A DNA stretch of 64,000 bases from Rozella allomycis CSF55 (GCA_000442015.1 KE560949.1:24835-88834), one strand, 5' to 3'. Counted from the first letter of the stretch, positions 32,250-44,793 are shown. Notes: a model not told the origin generated them from the sequence alone. Made by a program: numbers and translations.

Positions 32250-34094
32250 TTAATGATAATGTTTGGAATAGTTTGACTTTGCGCTCTGTAAAATGTATAA
32301 ATATGCAGGACATATAGGAAATTGTGTTCTCTTAATTGATATTGTTTTTAAAATGTTATTGTTCGTTACGTAATCTAATTTTATATACTTTTGAATTGGA
32401 AATATTATTGCTCTTTTGTCATTGGTAGTTGTAAATATATTATTCCAGTTAATAGGTTTTATTTTTGAATCAAATTCTACTTCTAAATATGATGGAATGT
32501 TATTCTCATAAAATATTTTTAATAACGTAAATGGTGTACATTTGGATATTCCATATTCAGTTAATATGTTAGTTGTAATTATGTATTTTGTTCCTTCTAA
32601 AAGAGGTATTAATGTTGAAAGTCCTTCTGTTTCTGTTTCAGATTTATCTTTATTTTGAATTTGACAACTTTGAATTTGTTCTTCGGTTAAATTGAATTTG
32701 TTACATTTGTCATCGGCGATTGCCCATGATATTGATTTATTGTTTAATTCAGCAATATTTATAAGTTTTTTAAAATTGATAAGCATTCGTATGTTATTGA
32801 ATGGAGTCAATATTGGTGCCTTATTCCAAGGTTCTTTATTGAAACCTATGTGTTCATTGTTTGTAAGACATCTTGCATTTAATTTTGCGATATGATCTTC
32901 AGTAATTATACTTTGACGATAATTTTCTAAAAAGTTCCCATAGTCTGTACTTGCACGAAGATTTTTAGTAAGTTCAAATACATATTCTACTTCATGAAAT
33001 AGCATAATTCCTTTTTGATAATTTGAAACATTTGTATTTAATAAGTTTGTATGTAAGTCCAGTTCACCTAAATTTGTATCATAATTTTTGAAATGGTTTA
33101 TATTTTTATATAAGGGATCTTTTCGAACTGGTGGTAATTGTAATAGGTCTCCTGATAAAAAAAGATTAATGCCTCCAAATAAAGTGTCTATATCTGTGTT
33201 GACTTCATTGATTCTGTACGATGGTATACAATTATGCATTTTGTAAAAATCAGTGGCTGCAGTATTATATATTTCGTCAACTACTAATGTATTAATATTT
33301 TGCCAACAGGTAGCTTGTATATGGTTTTGAAATGTATTTGGTTTTGTATGATGTTTATTCCAGTTGAAAAGATGATGAATGGTACTACCGTTTATGTTTT
33401 TTGCAGCTGTCCCAGTAGGTGCACATTTTTGAAAACACTCATTCAAGTTATGATATGAAAAATATTGATGTAAAGCGTGAATAATGTGAGATTTTCCTGT
33501 TCCAGCATATCCTAATATTGACATTGTTAATGGTGGTATTGGTAGTCCTTTTATTTGTCCTTCAAAGTTAGTTGCAAATGTTATAAAAGGAAGAATTTGA
33601 TCTTTTTCTAATCTAAATTGATTAATAATATGTTGCATTAAGGGAAAATTCGGGGTCCAAATGTCTTCATATTTGAAAAATGAAATATGTGAGTATGTAA
33701 AGATTTTGTTTTTGTTTTCATTTATGTTATCTTTTAATGTGGTTAATTTGTTAATGGTGTCATTAAAGGATTTATTTTTTAATTCATTATATAGAATTTG
33801 TAATTCTTTGATATCGACATTGTCTTTACTGTAAGATGGTATTGAATTAAGATATATTTCAGCGTCAATTATATGATTTGCTACTAATTGGTTCCATACT
33901 AATAATGATTTATTATTACATTTTTTGGGAATGAGCGAATTAATGTATTCATCATCAATGTTTTCTGATGTTATCATATTTTCAGTGTTATCTAAGTTTT
34001 CGTTTTCTGATTCAGTAAAATAATCTTCCTCATCTTCTGTATTTGTCAAAGTAGTAGTTGTAGTATACATTTTTCTAGAAGAAGGTATTTCCAA
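32250..34094 (-). pseudogene. PIF1-family helicase of a Helitron, C-terminally frameshifted
   Basis: 614 codons. Walker A GYAGTGKSH, CAPTGTAAKNINGSTIHHLF (motif Ia region), LVVDEIYNT (Walker B), FLSGDLLQLPPV (motif III) and the later TKNLRAS identify an SF1B PIF1-like helicase. Near 32305 this copy has lost bases relative to copy A, so the final motif region (SYTFYRAQSQTIP in copy A) is out of frame and the protein ends early. Acidic low-complexity N-terminus. Confidence 0.8.
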
Positions 34095-34286
34095 ATGTCC
34101 AGTTTTATATTTCTGAATTGCGTCATAAGAGTCTTGTACAATGTTAATGTTTTGATAATATTGTTGAAGATAAAAGTTAATGGTATTTCTGTTATTATTA
34201 GGAATTTGTAAATTATTGACTATTTTATTTGCTTTTGTTAAGAATGTTTCATTGTCATCTATAATGTTTTTAACATTTGTGCAAGA

Positions 34287-34970
34287 CTAAAAGAATAACC
34301 ATATAAATTTTGCAAAATCATTAGATTGTATTTCATCAATATTGTTATCTAATTTTTCATTAACAGGTATAAATGGATCCATAAATATTGGATGTTTATG
34401 AATAATTTTATGATATACGTTTTGTACTTTAGTTTGACTTTGTGGGTGTTTATTGTCAAAAGAGATTTCATGCGGCAAATTATTTTTATCTACTTTTTGA
34501 ACTCTTGCAAAATATTCCATCGGTGTCATGTTTATTAAAATATTGCCTCGGTGGATGTAATCTAAGTATTGATTAGAATTGTCACTTAAATTTATCCAAA
34601 TTTGTTTATGAATGCTAATGTCTTCGTCGAAATAATTGTTTAATTGGTCTATAAATATTCTCCAATAAATAAGTGTATATTTGTAAGACGTATAAAATGT
34701 ATTATGTTTTCGTAATAAAAAAGCTATTGTAGCATTACCATGTTGTTGTTGAGATGTTAGTGCATAAAAACAAGTTCGTAATATTTTTGCACCTTTTGAT
34801 AATTTTGTGGATTCTTTTTGATTGTTAGCTAAATTCTTTTTTAACATCATTTCCCATAGGTTTATGTTATTTATTTCTGTTAAAAATGGATATTGACTTT
34901 GATATATTGCAGTAACTAAACCTGTAATTCCTGAATAAACAAATCTTCCATTAGTGTTGCAATTTAACAA
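34287..34970 (-). pseudogene. Helitron polyprotein segment between Rep and helicase
   Basis: A 227-codon ORF just upstream of the helicase ORF on the same strand. It contains the segment that in Helitron proteins precedes PIF1: VYSGITGLVTAIYQ, CFYALTSQQQHGNATIAFLL and QYLDYIHRGNILINMTPMEY, the last corresponding to the DYIYRP...LYDF motif of other Helitrons. A stop and about 190 bp separate it from the helicase ORF, so the polyprotein is broken. Confidence 0.65.
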
Positions 34971-35186
34971 ACAATTAAGTAGTAAATTGGTTTCAACCGT
35001 GTTTTTATTTGCTCTGATCTTCGCAAATTTATATGTCCGATATTATTTGAGTATGTAAGGGTTAGGTCCCGACGTCCTGGCGGTTCCGGAACACGCAGTG
35101 AACACTGACATTAAAGNATAAACAATTACGTGTGAAAATGAAAACAATTTATTTTACATCAATCAGTATAGCATGCATTAATTGAT

Positions 35187-36784
35187 TTACCATCCAGAAA
35201 AATCACCAAACCCGCGAATTTTTGTTTTTGATAGTGATGTAATTGATGAGCCAGATGGGGTAGCGCTGTTGGATTTGCTGGTATTCACATCATTTTTCAA
35301 ATACTTTCCAACTTTGCTGGTCTGGCTTTGTTCATTCCTTTTTGACATGTATTCGGCCACAGTTTCTTTGAGTTTCGGTTGGGGAGCGACTCTGTTCTTT
35401 TTCTTTTCGATTTTCTTTTTATATTCATCAAAAGGATCAGCGAGAATTTGATGATCTTTAATAAAAATATCGCTCGTTGGTCGATCATTTGAATCTGTTG
35501 GAATATCTTCCATTTTGCTCAATGATTCCATTCCTCCGACAACTTTACCAAAAATTGAATGTTTTCCATCCAAATGAGATGCATTTCCAAAAGTAATAAA
35601 ACTAATTCAATAATTTACGTAATTTTACAATTGAGATCCGTTGGTGTCTTTGCCGCTGTTCGCCATTGATAAGATACCACGTGAATCATGCTTTAAAGTA
35701 TCATGAAATTCATCTTTAAAAGATTTTTTCCAGAAAGATTCGCCGCCACGCCCAGTGCCAGTGGGATCTCCACCTTGAATCATAAAATTTCGAATGCTTC
35801 GATGAAATTTCACATTCTTGTAATAATCAGATCTCAGAAGCATTAAAAAGTTGTAACAAGTTTTTGGAACTTTTTCAGAATACAATTCTATGTTAAGCTC
35901 ACCCAAATTTGTAATTAAGCGAACATAACCTGTTTGAAGAAGAGAAATGATTTACTGTTTGTCTTGATTGTCGTGTACATTAATTCTTCTTCGTCAAATA
36001 ACGCTTGTTCTTGAACAGTTACGATAGGCATCGTAGTAGATGTTAAAGACGCAGCCATTCTGCCTTTCGAATAGGGAGCAGCATTATAAGGGTTTCTTTT
36101 TGGCTTAACGAAAGATTCCACAGTAGAAGTTTGTTTCAGCATTTCAAGCGCAGTTTCCGTATCCATAGGCTTTTCTTTAACTTCTTTAACAACATCATTC
36201 AATCCATGTTTCAAATGATGGAAAGTAGACATGTTTTGTTTTTGGAGATGCAAAGGATCTTGTATAGTAATCACATCTTTCCTAGTAAAAGGCTCATCAG
36301 TAATCAAATCTCTCCACATTTTTATCCTTGCATTAAGCATTTCAATTGTTTGCGCCAAGTAAACATGTCCTGATACTTTATTCGCAACGATATGTGAATG
36401 ATCTGTAAAAACTTGAAATGTCACTGGATCGATGTATTCATCTTGTGAATTTTTATGGAAAGTCAGTTTAATCAATTCATCTGATTTCAACGGCTTTCCA
36501 TTCACCTACATAAAGCTGTATCAAAACTCATACTGGATTTGTCCCGTATTTTCTAATAAAAGGCAGAATATAAATCAAATCAAAAACAGTTCCATCTTCC
36601 GTACAAACAGGCGTCCCAAAAGGCTGCAAAGAAAGCGCACAACAATAAAACGGCAGTCTTCTGAAATCCGTTTCGCTGTTTTCATTATTCTTTTTTCCTC
36701 CAAATATATTCACCCACTCTGAATGCGTGATATAAAGTTTATCTATTGAATACACGAGAATAAAGTACCTGTCCATTTGCCCAT
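35187..36784 (-). CDS. PPIL2: U-box cyclophilin, spliceosomal peptidyl-prolyl isomerase PPIL2 (CYP60)
   Basis: Five exons (introns 26, 28, 26, 27 nt) encode 496 residues. Order: N-terminal [12 protein letters not shown], a U-box ([26 protein letters not shown]), a second U-box-like part ([17 protein letters not shown]), a linker with [12 protein letters not shown], and a cyclophilin domain ([38 protein letters not shown]). It ends GFGDFSGW, the conserved family C-terminus. PPIL2 joins spliceosomal complexes and has ubiquitin-ligase activity. The first exon is only five codons (MGKWT). The gene begins just inside the contig that starts at the N at 35117. Confidence 0.95.
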
Positions 36785-36827
36785 TTTATTTAGGAAATTT
36801 CAGAAATAGAAATTGTTTTGTTTTTGG

Positions 36828-39800
36828 ATGGAGTGGAAGCAGAGATTGCAGCACGGAATCAAGGATGCGAGGTATAGGCATTTGAAGGCTTTGAATGATA
36901 AATTGAAGTGGGGGACGGTTGATGTGGAGGAGATTGTGGGGGTTGAGGGCATGGAACTGCTTTTTGAGGAGATGAGGGGCGATGAAATGTTCAAGGAGAT
37001 TGTGGAGAATATCATAAATGAATGTGTAAGATTATTTTTGTGGTGAGATATAAGAGACGAGTGAAGCCAGAGTTTATGGGAAATAAATTGAATAGTGTTG
37101 TATTGTTGAATGAGTTTAATCGACAGGAGAATAAAAAGGAGATATACAAACCGATTGCGTTAGGGAATAGAGTCAAAACTGTTCCTATACCGTCGCTGAC
37201 ATTTAACGTACCAAAAATTTCTTCATTCTACATTTCGTTGCCAGTCGATTTATCGCCTCTTCAGAAATATTTATTAGAAGAATTTTTTGAAAAATCATCC
37301 AGCGTTGAAAGTTTTGTTTCTCTTTCATTTGAAATTTTGTTTAATAGATTACTATCAAATGTAGATTCAATGTTATTCCTAGGTGAGCCTAAACTAATGT
37401 CAGTGTTTAATAAAGCACTAATGAATGATGAGACTATAGATACAACGTTGCATTGTCTTTCTCTATTGATTAGAAGAATTGAAAAGGATGTTGCGTTGAA
37501 TGAGGTTGAAGTAAAGGATTTGGATAAAGCGTTGCATTATTTTTCGCATAATATATTTCATCAATTGATGCCTTTGACTAGAATAAATAGATTTATGTTT
37601 CGAATCTTGTTGATTGTTGAAAGGTTAATTCCATGGCTTAGCTTTTATGTGAAATCGACGGAAATGCATGAAGATTATCTGCAAGGGATTATGGATGTGT
37701 ATATAAATGTGTTGGATTATTTAACGGAAGAAAATAAACAGTTGATGGTGTTGGTGAATTGCTCCAATGTAATAAAGAGGCTTGCAACGGTTGGAGGTTT
37801 TGACTGTTGTAATGTTTTAAAGAGATTGATGAAATATGAATTGGTCATGAAAATAACAAGAAAGAGAATGAGATTGAATTTAATTAAAGAAGATAATCAA
37901 GAAATGCTTTGTTTGATGGATTTTCAGGATTTAATGTCGCCAGTTGAAGAAGATAGGAAGGAAGCTGTTAGAAGACTAGTAAAGACTGAGAGTGTTATGA
38001 ATAATTCATGGAATGTTTTGATAGAAGATGTTTACGTTGAACCAATAAAGATTAATGGTGTTGATAAAGTTAATAATCTGAAGAGTTATTTGGAATCATT
38101 AGAGTCATTTGATGAAAGATCTTTAGGGTCTATTTGTGTTTATTTATCTAATAATAATAAAGATTGTGAGGGAAATGAATTGTTGGTTGAAATATTTAAT
38201 CAGAATGTTGAAACAATTCTATCGTCTTCTATTTCTGAAATTTCGTTAATTTTGGAATGTTTGATTTATCTTTTTCCATTAATAAATGTAAATAAAGTAA
38301 TGACCAAATTAAAATGCTTATTATTCCATAGTGATTTGATGATTAGAAATAGGATGGTTAAACTTGTAAAGAGAACAATTGAAGGATTGAAGATTGATGT
38401 TGATGGAGAGTTTTATGAGTTTAAGAATTATTTGATGAATGAGCAAGTGTATTTTGATAGAATAATGACTAGTAAAAGTCATTTAGAGTGTCATGAAGCA
38501 ATAAATGAGTATAAGAGTGTGTTGTATGTGATTGATCCTAATGGAGGGTTGATGAATAGAAACATTGTAAAGATTTTGGATAAATTTTTTAATGTGATTC
38601 CTGTGAGTGTTAATGATTTTAAATTGTTGCGACATATTTGTTGGTTTTTGATTAATCAAATTGAACTAAAAAAGATTGAAGCAGAGTTTATTGAAATAAC
38701 AAAAGTGTTGAATGTTGTTGAAGAATTGATTAGAGACAAGAAGCAGCCGATGGTTTATGTTGAAGATTTGAGTGTTGAATGGAAATTAACGTTGGATGAT
38801 CTTTCTGAACTTTTGTTTAAAATAAAGAGAAATAAAAAGAGTTCAAATGATTTTAAGAGAATTAAAAAGTTTATTGAATTTAGTTTGAATGATGATTTTA
38901 CATTGTTTCATTTGAACATGTGGGGATTGCTAATAAATTCAAATTTTGATGATGTTTCATTTTTAAATGATTATTTAATAAAATCAAATGACAATTTAAC
39001 AAGGCCAATCCCAAAAAGAATAATTTTTGCTTTTTGTTGCCTATTTAGGTTTGACCAGGGTATTCCAATTGAATTAATTTCTTCTTTTCTTTGGATTGAA
39101 AAAGTTAATATTTTAGCATGGAATATTCTAACTAGATTATTAAAGTTTGAATTGAAGAATATATTTGAGAATATTCCAGATATTATAGATTCAAGTTTGA
39201 AATGTTTTCTTGATTCATTGAATCCAATCAATTTGAGGATTTCAAGTTTGAATTTTATTTTAAAACTTGCTTCATTTTTAACTGATGAAGAAAAGATTGA
39301 ATTGGTTAAAGTTTTTGAAAAATTTAATCTTTTTGTTTATGCTAAAGAGATTAATAATATTTCCTTGTTGAAGCCAATTGCGTGTTTATTTCATTGTTAT
39401 CCATGTAATGAACATTTAAATTCTTTAATAAATCATTTCATTGATTCTACTGATAGCTCAATAGATTCATCGTTTGATCAACTTGTAGCTTCACTTTGCT
39501 GTTCAAGTAATCCAGATTATTTTAAATTGCAACCTTTAATTCAAAAAACATTATTTATTCCTTTAATAATAAAATTATATGAAAATGATCAATTAAATTT
39601 AATTCAAACGTTGGACACTTCATCTTTATATTCTCAACCAATTTCATTACAATTTCTACATTTAATCAAACTAGAAATTAAATCAAACAATTTCAATAAT
39701 TTAAATTTAATGAAAAATTTATTTAAAAATTTAATTAATGAATTTTCTTCTTTTGATGAACAATTCAAACAATCAATCCTTGAATGCATTTCCTTGTTAA

Positions 39801-40743
39801 GAGATCATCTATTACAAGATTTATTAAATTCAAATTTTCTAGATTATATTTCTGATTTAATTATTCATTCTAAAAATATTGATTTAAACTTTTATTTAAA
39901 TTTCATCATTTCAATAACTTACAATCAAATTTCAATCAAACTGAAATTAGGAAAATTACAAAATAAATTGATTGAATTAATAAAAGTTTCAAATAATGAA
40001 TTGGCGTTCAAAACTCTTTTAAATTTAATCAAAAATTGTTCAGAAAATAAAAAGAATTTAATAAATTCAAATTTCGTTGATTTTTGTTTAAATCAATTGG
40101 AATCCAAATCTACTCTAGTTGAATACCTTATTGACATGTTCTCTTCACTCTCTTTGGATCAAGATTGTCTCATTTGTTTATTAAAAACTAATTTGTTCAA
40201 TATTTGTTATTCATTTCTTAAAAATGCTACTAAATCTCAAAGAGACGCCTCGCTTCAATTGAAAAAGAAAAAGGCTAAATACTTTCTTGAATATATAGCG
40301 CTAGTGGCTAGATTCAAAGAAACTACAAATCTATTCATTAAAAATCACGGTAATTTTATTTCATTTTTATTAATAGATTTTGTTTCAATCATTTTTGATG
40401 TTTTACATTTTTGTTCATTAAGAGAAATTCAAATCATTTCTTGTAAGATTCTTGTCACTTTGGCTTCCTTTAAAGAATTAAAATCTCATTTCATTTCTCT
40501 TGGTAATTCAATCATCAAGTATCAATATTAGAACATTTCATACCAATTGTTGAAAGCTTATTAAATACTCAAGACACTCAACTAGTTCATTTAACGACCA
40601 GTATGATTTGGCTTCTTTTATTTAATAATCAAAAAGTGAAATCATTTCTGAAAAATCATAATTTTGGTGATAAATTGAATTCAATTTCAACCGCGAATAA
40701 TCAACAAACCATTTCTCCAATTCAAAAGTTATTAACAATTTAA
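36828..40743 (+). CDS. Rotatin-like armadillo-repeat protein (centriole/basal body)
   Basis: Three exons (introns 37026-37054 and 40503-40531, both 29 nt) encode 1285 residues of almost pure helix, consistent with ARM/HEAT repeats. The N-terminal 65 residues (RLQHGIKDARYRHLKALNDK ... EEIVENIINEC-like pattern) fit the rotatin N-terminal domain in spacing of the L, H, R and K positions; the next block (SLPVDLSPLQKYLLEEFF, FLGEPKLMSVF) and the C-terminal SMIWLLLFNNQKVKSFLKNH also read like rotatin. Rotatin/Ana3 is needed for centriole elongation and basal-body function. Shorter than human rotatin (over 2200). Very AT-rich coding sequence. The family assignment rests on pattern, not on a catalytic motif. 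Confidence 0.6.
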
Positions 40744-40773
40744 ATAAAGAAATTAAATTCATTCAAAGTTTAT

Positions 40774-42052
40774 TTAAATCTTTTCATATTCAAGTTTACT
40801 TTCAAGTTTCTTTGAATCTGCAACCTTTCTCACTGCCTTCATGAAATCATCTTGAACGACATAATCACGTTCATCACGGATAGCAAACATCCCTTTAACT
40901 TTCATTCAATAATTATTCTTACCTGCTTCAGTACACACATTTCTCAAATCAGCTCCATTAAACCCTTCAGACAATTTCACAATCGCTTCATAATCAATCT
41001 CTCCATTTTTAGCCATTGGAGATGAATGAATCTTCAAAATATCAACTCTTCCCTGTTCATTAGGCAAAGGTATCTCAATCTTTCTATCCAATCTACCAGG
41101 TCTAAGAAGCGCCGGATCCAAAGTGTCAGGTCTATTCGTCGCCATGATCATCTTCACTTGTCCAAGAACATCAAATCCATCCATTTGGTTCAAAAGTTCC
41201 ATCAACGTTCTTTGGATCTCTCTATCAGACGAATTTCCATCTGAAAATCTTCTCCCTCCAATCGCATCAATCTCATCCATAAAAATAATACACGGCTGGT
41301 TCTCACGTGCATAACCTTTCATAAAGTTTATTTTAGCTTACCAAACATCTCTCTAATCATTCTAGCACTCTCGCCAATATACTTGTCTACAATAGCAGAT
41401 GACACAACTTTAAGAAAATTCGTCTCCAATGTACTGGCCACTGCTCTAGCCAGCAATGTCTTTCCTGTTCCCGGTGGTCCATACAACAAAACACCCTTGG
41501 GTGGTTTGATCCCAACTCTCAAAAACAGTTCAGGATTAATCAACGGAAGCTCAATCACCTCCCGAATCTCTCTAATCTGGTCTTGCAATCCTCCAACATT
41601 GGAAAACGTAACGTTTCCTGGATCTTCCATCGACATGTTATAAACCGCAGGATCAACCTCGCGTGGCAACATTCTCATTATAGTCAAAGTAGTAACATCA
41701 AGCGACACCCGAGTTCCATGCACAAGCTTACTCTTGTCCAATCGGTTTCTACACCCAACAATATATCTAGGCCCACTCGTCGTCTTTACAATAACTATCT
41801 ATCAAACTTCACACCCTTACATTTGTCATCATCCAGCTGCTTCATAACTTCTCCGATAATCTGTCCAACAGATTGAAGAGCCTTCATATCCTCTTCAGTC
41901 TTTTCATAATTCTTTTGCAGGTCGCGAAGCCCCAAACGCACTATTTAACTTATAATGTCGCTTTTACATTCCTTTAATTTTGCTTCAATTTCACGATGCT
42001 CAAGAAGCTTCTTTCGATAGCTCGTAAGCGCTTGGCTGCGTCGATCGTCCAT
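40774..42052 (-). CDS. RPT4: 26S proteasome regulatory ATPase RPT4 (PSMC6)
   Basis: Five exons (introns 27, 26, 26, 30 nt) encode 389 residues, the same as human PSMC6. N-terminal coiled coil [20 protein letters not shown]-fold segment [20 protein letters not shown], Walker A GPPGTGKT, the [14 protein letters not shown] pore-loop region, Walker [16 protein letters not shown], the Arg-finger segment [14 protein letters not shown] and a C-terminus [14 protein letters not shown]4 is one of six AAA+ subunits that unfold substrates into the proteasome. The exact length match confirms the splicing. Confidence 0.97.
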
Positions 42053-42125
42053 TACAATCGATGACATTCACCAGGGTCTCTACTAAACACCCAAAAACAT
42101 CTTAAATAATTCTAAAATCTCTTTA

Positions 42126-43198
42126 TTATATTCTCAAGGAAGAATATGTCTTCATTTGCGATATATTGCTGCCTGATGTATTTGGCTTGTATGGCAGGTT
42201 TCTCATACTGGAAATCTGATTGGGGAGCGTAGTTTCAGCGACGTATGATGGAAGTGGTGACGGAATAGTTGGCGTAGGCACTGGATTCGGACTCAGTTGC
42301 TTTTTGGAGAGTTCGATGATCACTACAACGGCTTTTCCCGCGTCTTCACTAGTATCACATTGCTGAAAGTGTACCTGAATTCTCTTTTCGTGCGTCTATC
42401 CCGAATTGCACAATGTCGCCCGTTTTCACCTTGTATGGTCGACTCTCCGTACCAGACTCGCTCAACCGCACACCATTCTGGAACGTGCCGCACTGACTGC
42501 CAAGATCTTTGATGAACACCTAGTACACACTTGATCGTATATTACATTGTCTCCGTCGGCCCATATTTCGGCATGGTTTCTTGAAATCACTTTACTGCCG
42601 AAAATAATGGTCCTGTCGGGATAATTGGGGTCATGCATGCGACCGATTCTCACAGGCTGGATCAGCGCTCTTTCCTCTAGTTTTTCAGTATCGCCTTGTA
42701 TTTTCAGGATTAATACGGGTATCACACCCGCCATGTCTTTTCTTGGGATCATCAGAGACATTGATACATCAGCTGGCATGAATACAGGTAATATTGCATA
42801 CCGGAGATTGCATCAATCCATTCACGGGAAGATGAAATAGATCTTGTCATAAATATCCATGTCCTCAAGCCTTCTTTATGCAGCTTCCATCCATATGAAA
42901 AATCTCTGTCATTTCTAATATCTGATGCGTGCAATGTTGAAACATCATACAATGCGACATTTATAGCGTTTCTTGGCTCTTTGTCCTAGAACATATATCA
43001 ATGCAACTTACTTTTTCCGATGAATAATAATACATAATCTTATTCAGTTTGTCGTATGCTACAAATCTAAGAACCCACCTTTTGCCATTTCGGCAAAGTT
43101 TTTCTAAATAGTCGCAAATAAATGTCGGATTTATCTAATGAATAGGTTTTGTACGTATCTACCTGGCATTCAAGAGCCGTGGGTATTTTAAAAGACAT
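42126..43198 (-). CDS. PH-FHA domain protein
   Basis: Six exons (introns 28, 26, 29, 26, 31 nt) encode 310 residues. Residues about 15-120 form a PH domain (YLEKLCRNGKRWVLRFVAY, ending TWIFMTRSISSSREWIDAI). Residues about 145-235 form an FHA domain: VRIGRMHDPNYPD, the SKVISRNHAEIW signature with phospho-Thr-binding Arg/Ser/Asn-His, then DLGSQCGTFQNGVRL. A Pro/Ser-rich tail follows. PH binds phosphoinositides and FHA binds phosphothreonine, so the protein probably recruits phosphorylated partners to membranes. I know of PH-FHA proteins in fungi but cannot name an ortholog. Confidence 0.85.
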
Positions 43199-43262
43199 TA
43201 CTTTGTCACAATACCAAGGTTACCGAATAACACTACAAAAAATGTTTATTTTAAAGCGTAAT

Positions 43263-44404
43263 CTATGCATATAAATTATAGTAATAAGGTATTGTCAATG
43301 CAAGACTTAGAGCTATCAGTGACAAATACGTGATGGTTTTAAACTCAGTCTTGGATTTTCTATTGGTATTCTTCATATTCTCAATTTTTAATTTTATTTT
43401 TGGGAGACTTCGAATATCATACAATGACTCCCAGTTCTTGGCATACGCCATGACAGGAGAGTTTCTTAAATTTAAATGTGCATTAGAGTTTACCTGTCTA
43501 AACGATAGCGAAAACGATGAAATGAAACTTCTTTATACAAATTGCAGGCATCTATAATTGCGGATTCAAAATCAATTGAGTTGATGTTCTGGGTGCAAAT
43601 CATATGAATGGTGCTATAATCTTTGTCATCGGCATTTAAAATCTGTTTTTCTGATTGTTTAATAACCTTTCAATTAAAACGAAATACCTTACAGCTGCGC
43701 AGAGGTATAGGATCATTATAGGATTGGACAAGAGGAGAAAGTCATAAATACGGCAAACTGTTTTAAATGAGGACACATCATGAGCGAACCATGTAATTAT
43801 CCAACTGATTGCAAAATGCGGGAGTGAGTCTGACCTAATATTTATGCTACATGTTCCGTACTCTTTTAATAGGCTGTGAATCTTGGGCGAGCTTTTGTGT
43901 AAAAGTCGCATTAGAATCTCGATCCATACATTCACGTTATGAAAATCTTTAGACATAAATTGTCTCAGGTAAAAATTGGAAAGATTATCTAAAAACGATA
44001 TTGTGTATTCTATAGGCACTACAAGTAGCACTGTACAAGCAATGTCATGATATCCCTTGATAACAATAAAGAATGTAGAATACCTGATAATAATTTAAAT
44101 GTGGATTATTAATGAGAACATAAAGTATGATATAGAGCAGTTTTCTTCTGAGTGTCAAACGTATTTTGTGATCCTCAAATATGTGTAGAGATCTGTCAAC
44201 ATCCAATTTAACTTGATAATAAAGTGGGTAATGAGAGAAAATTTCTGGGTCAAATGTATCCTCTATTCTTTCTCCGCTTGAAAATAGAACTTTGGGCCAA
44301 ATCTTTGGCCTGTACTTTTCAGGAAATCCATTTCTACGCCTAGAATATTCTTTAAGTTTTTTGTAATCAAATGATTTTATAGCTTCAATGATGGCTTCTT
44401 TCAT
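43263..44404 (-). CDS. TBC-domain Rab GAP, TBC1D20/GYP8-like
   Basis: Four exons (introns 28, 26, 29 nt) encode 352 residues. The TBC domain runs from PEKYRPKIWPKVLF through VKLDVDRSLHIFEDH (with the usual catalytic Arg region) and NPHLNYYQGYHDI (catalytic Gln) to WIITWFAHDVSSFKTVCRIYDFLL. The C-terminus has one membrane helix (YLSLIALSLALTIPYYYN). This TBC plus C-terminal anchor is the layout of TBC1D20, the ER-bound GAP for Rab1. The last intron joins the soluble part to the anchor exon. Confidence 0.9.
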
Positions 44405-44483
44405 GGTTTATGAAATTTCCCTGAACAATATCATTTTCCTCAGAATGAGCTTATATATATTTACCAATTCTATTTATAACACA

Positions 44484-44583
44484 GCTCCCGTAGCTCAGTT
44501 GGTTAGAGCGTGATGCTTATATGGTTCCACCATGTCGAACTCAAGATACGTTGAGGCCACCGGTTCGAGCCCGGTCGGGAGCA
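44484..44583 (+). tRNA. tRNA-Ile(UAU), intron-containing
   Basis: A 7-bp acceptor stem (GCTCCCG / CGGGAGC) with discriminator A, D arm GCTC...GAGC containing the A box TAGCTCAGTTGG, and T arm ACCGG TTCGAGC CCGGT with the B box GGTTCGAGCCC. The anticodon loop reads CTTATA, giving UAU. The gene is 100 bp, leaving about 26 bp for an intron after position 37, as is usual for this tRNA in many eukaryotes. The anticodon stem as I fold it is weak (several G-U pairs), so the intron borders are tentative. Confidence 0.75.
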
Positions 44584-44604
44584 TTCTTTTCTCAATTTTG
44601 CTAA

Positions 44605-44793
44605 TTGCATTTTTCCAAATCACTAACAATAATGCTATTCAATGGCATTCAATTTTCAAAAACGATTGTAGAGGCTATAATGTNTTTTGTACTAGATCAG
44701 TACGATGAAAGTTACAACAGAGACTTCATTGACCCTATTTGTGGTAAATATCAACCTCCCTCGTACGGATCTACCTCTTTTTCGGTTAAGTAG
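44605..44793 (+). CDS. Short ORF interrupted by an N, unknown
   Basis: A 62-codon frame containing the N at 44684, so its continuity is not certain. The sequence (FVLDQYDESYNRDFIDP) has no recognised relatives. It may be chance at a contig join between the tRNA and the TERT 3' end. Confidence 0.2.
   Translation: MHFSKSLTIMLFNGIQFSKTIVEAIMXFVLDQYDESYNRDFIDPICGKYQPPSYGSTSFSVK

Larger units (their letters stand above)
31438..35116 (-). mobile_element. Helitron-type element (copy B), 5'-truncated and decayed
   Basis: Bounded by N at 31437 and 35117. On the minus strand it encodes the later part of a Helitron Rep-helicase polyprotein in two pieces (34287-34970 and 32250-34094) plus a non-coding left end shared with copy A. 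The HUH Rep nuclease domain, which should lie further right, is not in the window. The left end contains two degenerate copies of a unit of about 45 bp (near 31481 and 31615). Helitrons move by rolling-circle replication; this copy is not intact. Confidence 0.75.

Noticed and set aside
35060-35075. AGGGTTAGG, which resembles one and a half TTAGGG telomere units
   Set aside because: Far too short to be a telomeric tract and embedded in transposon sequence.
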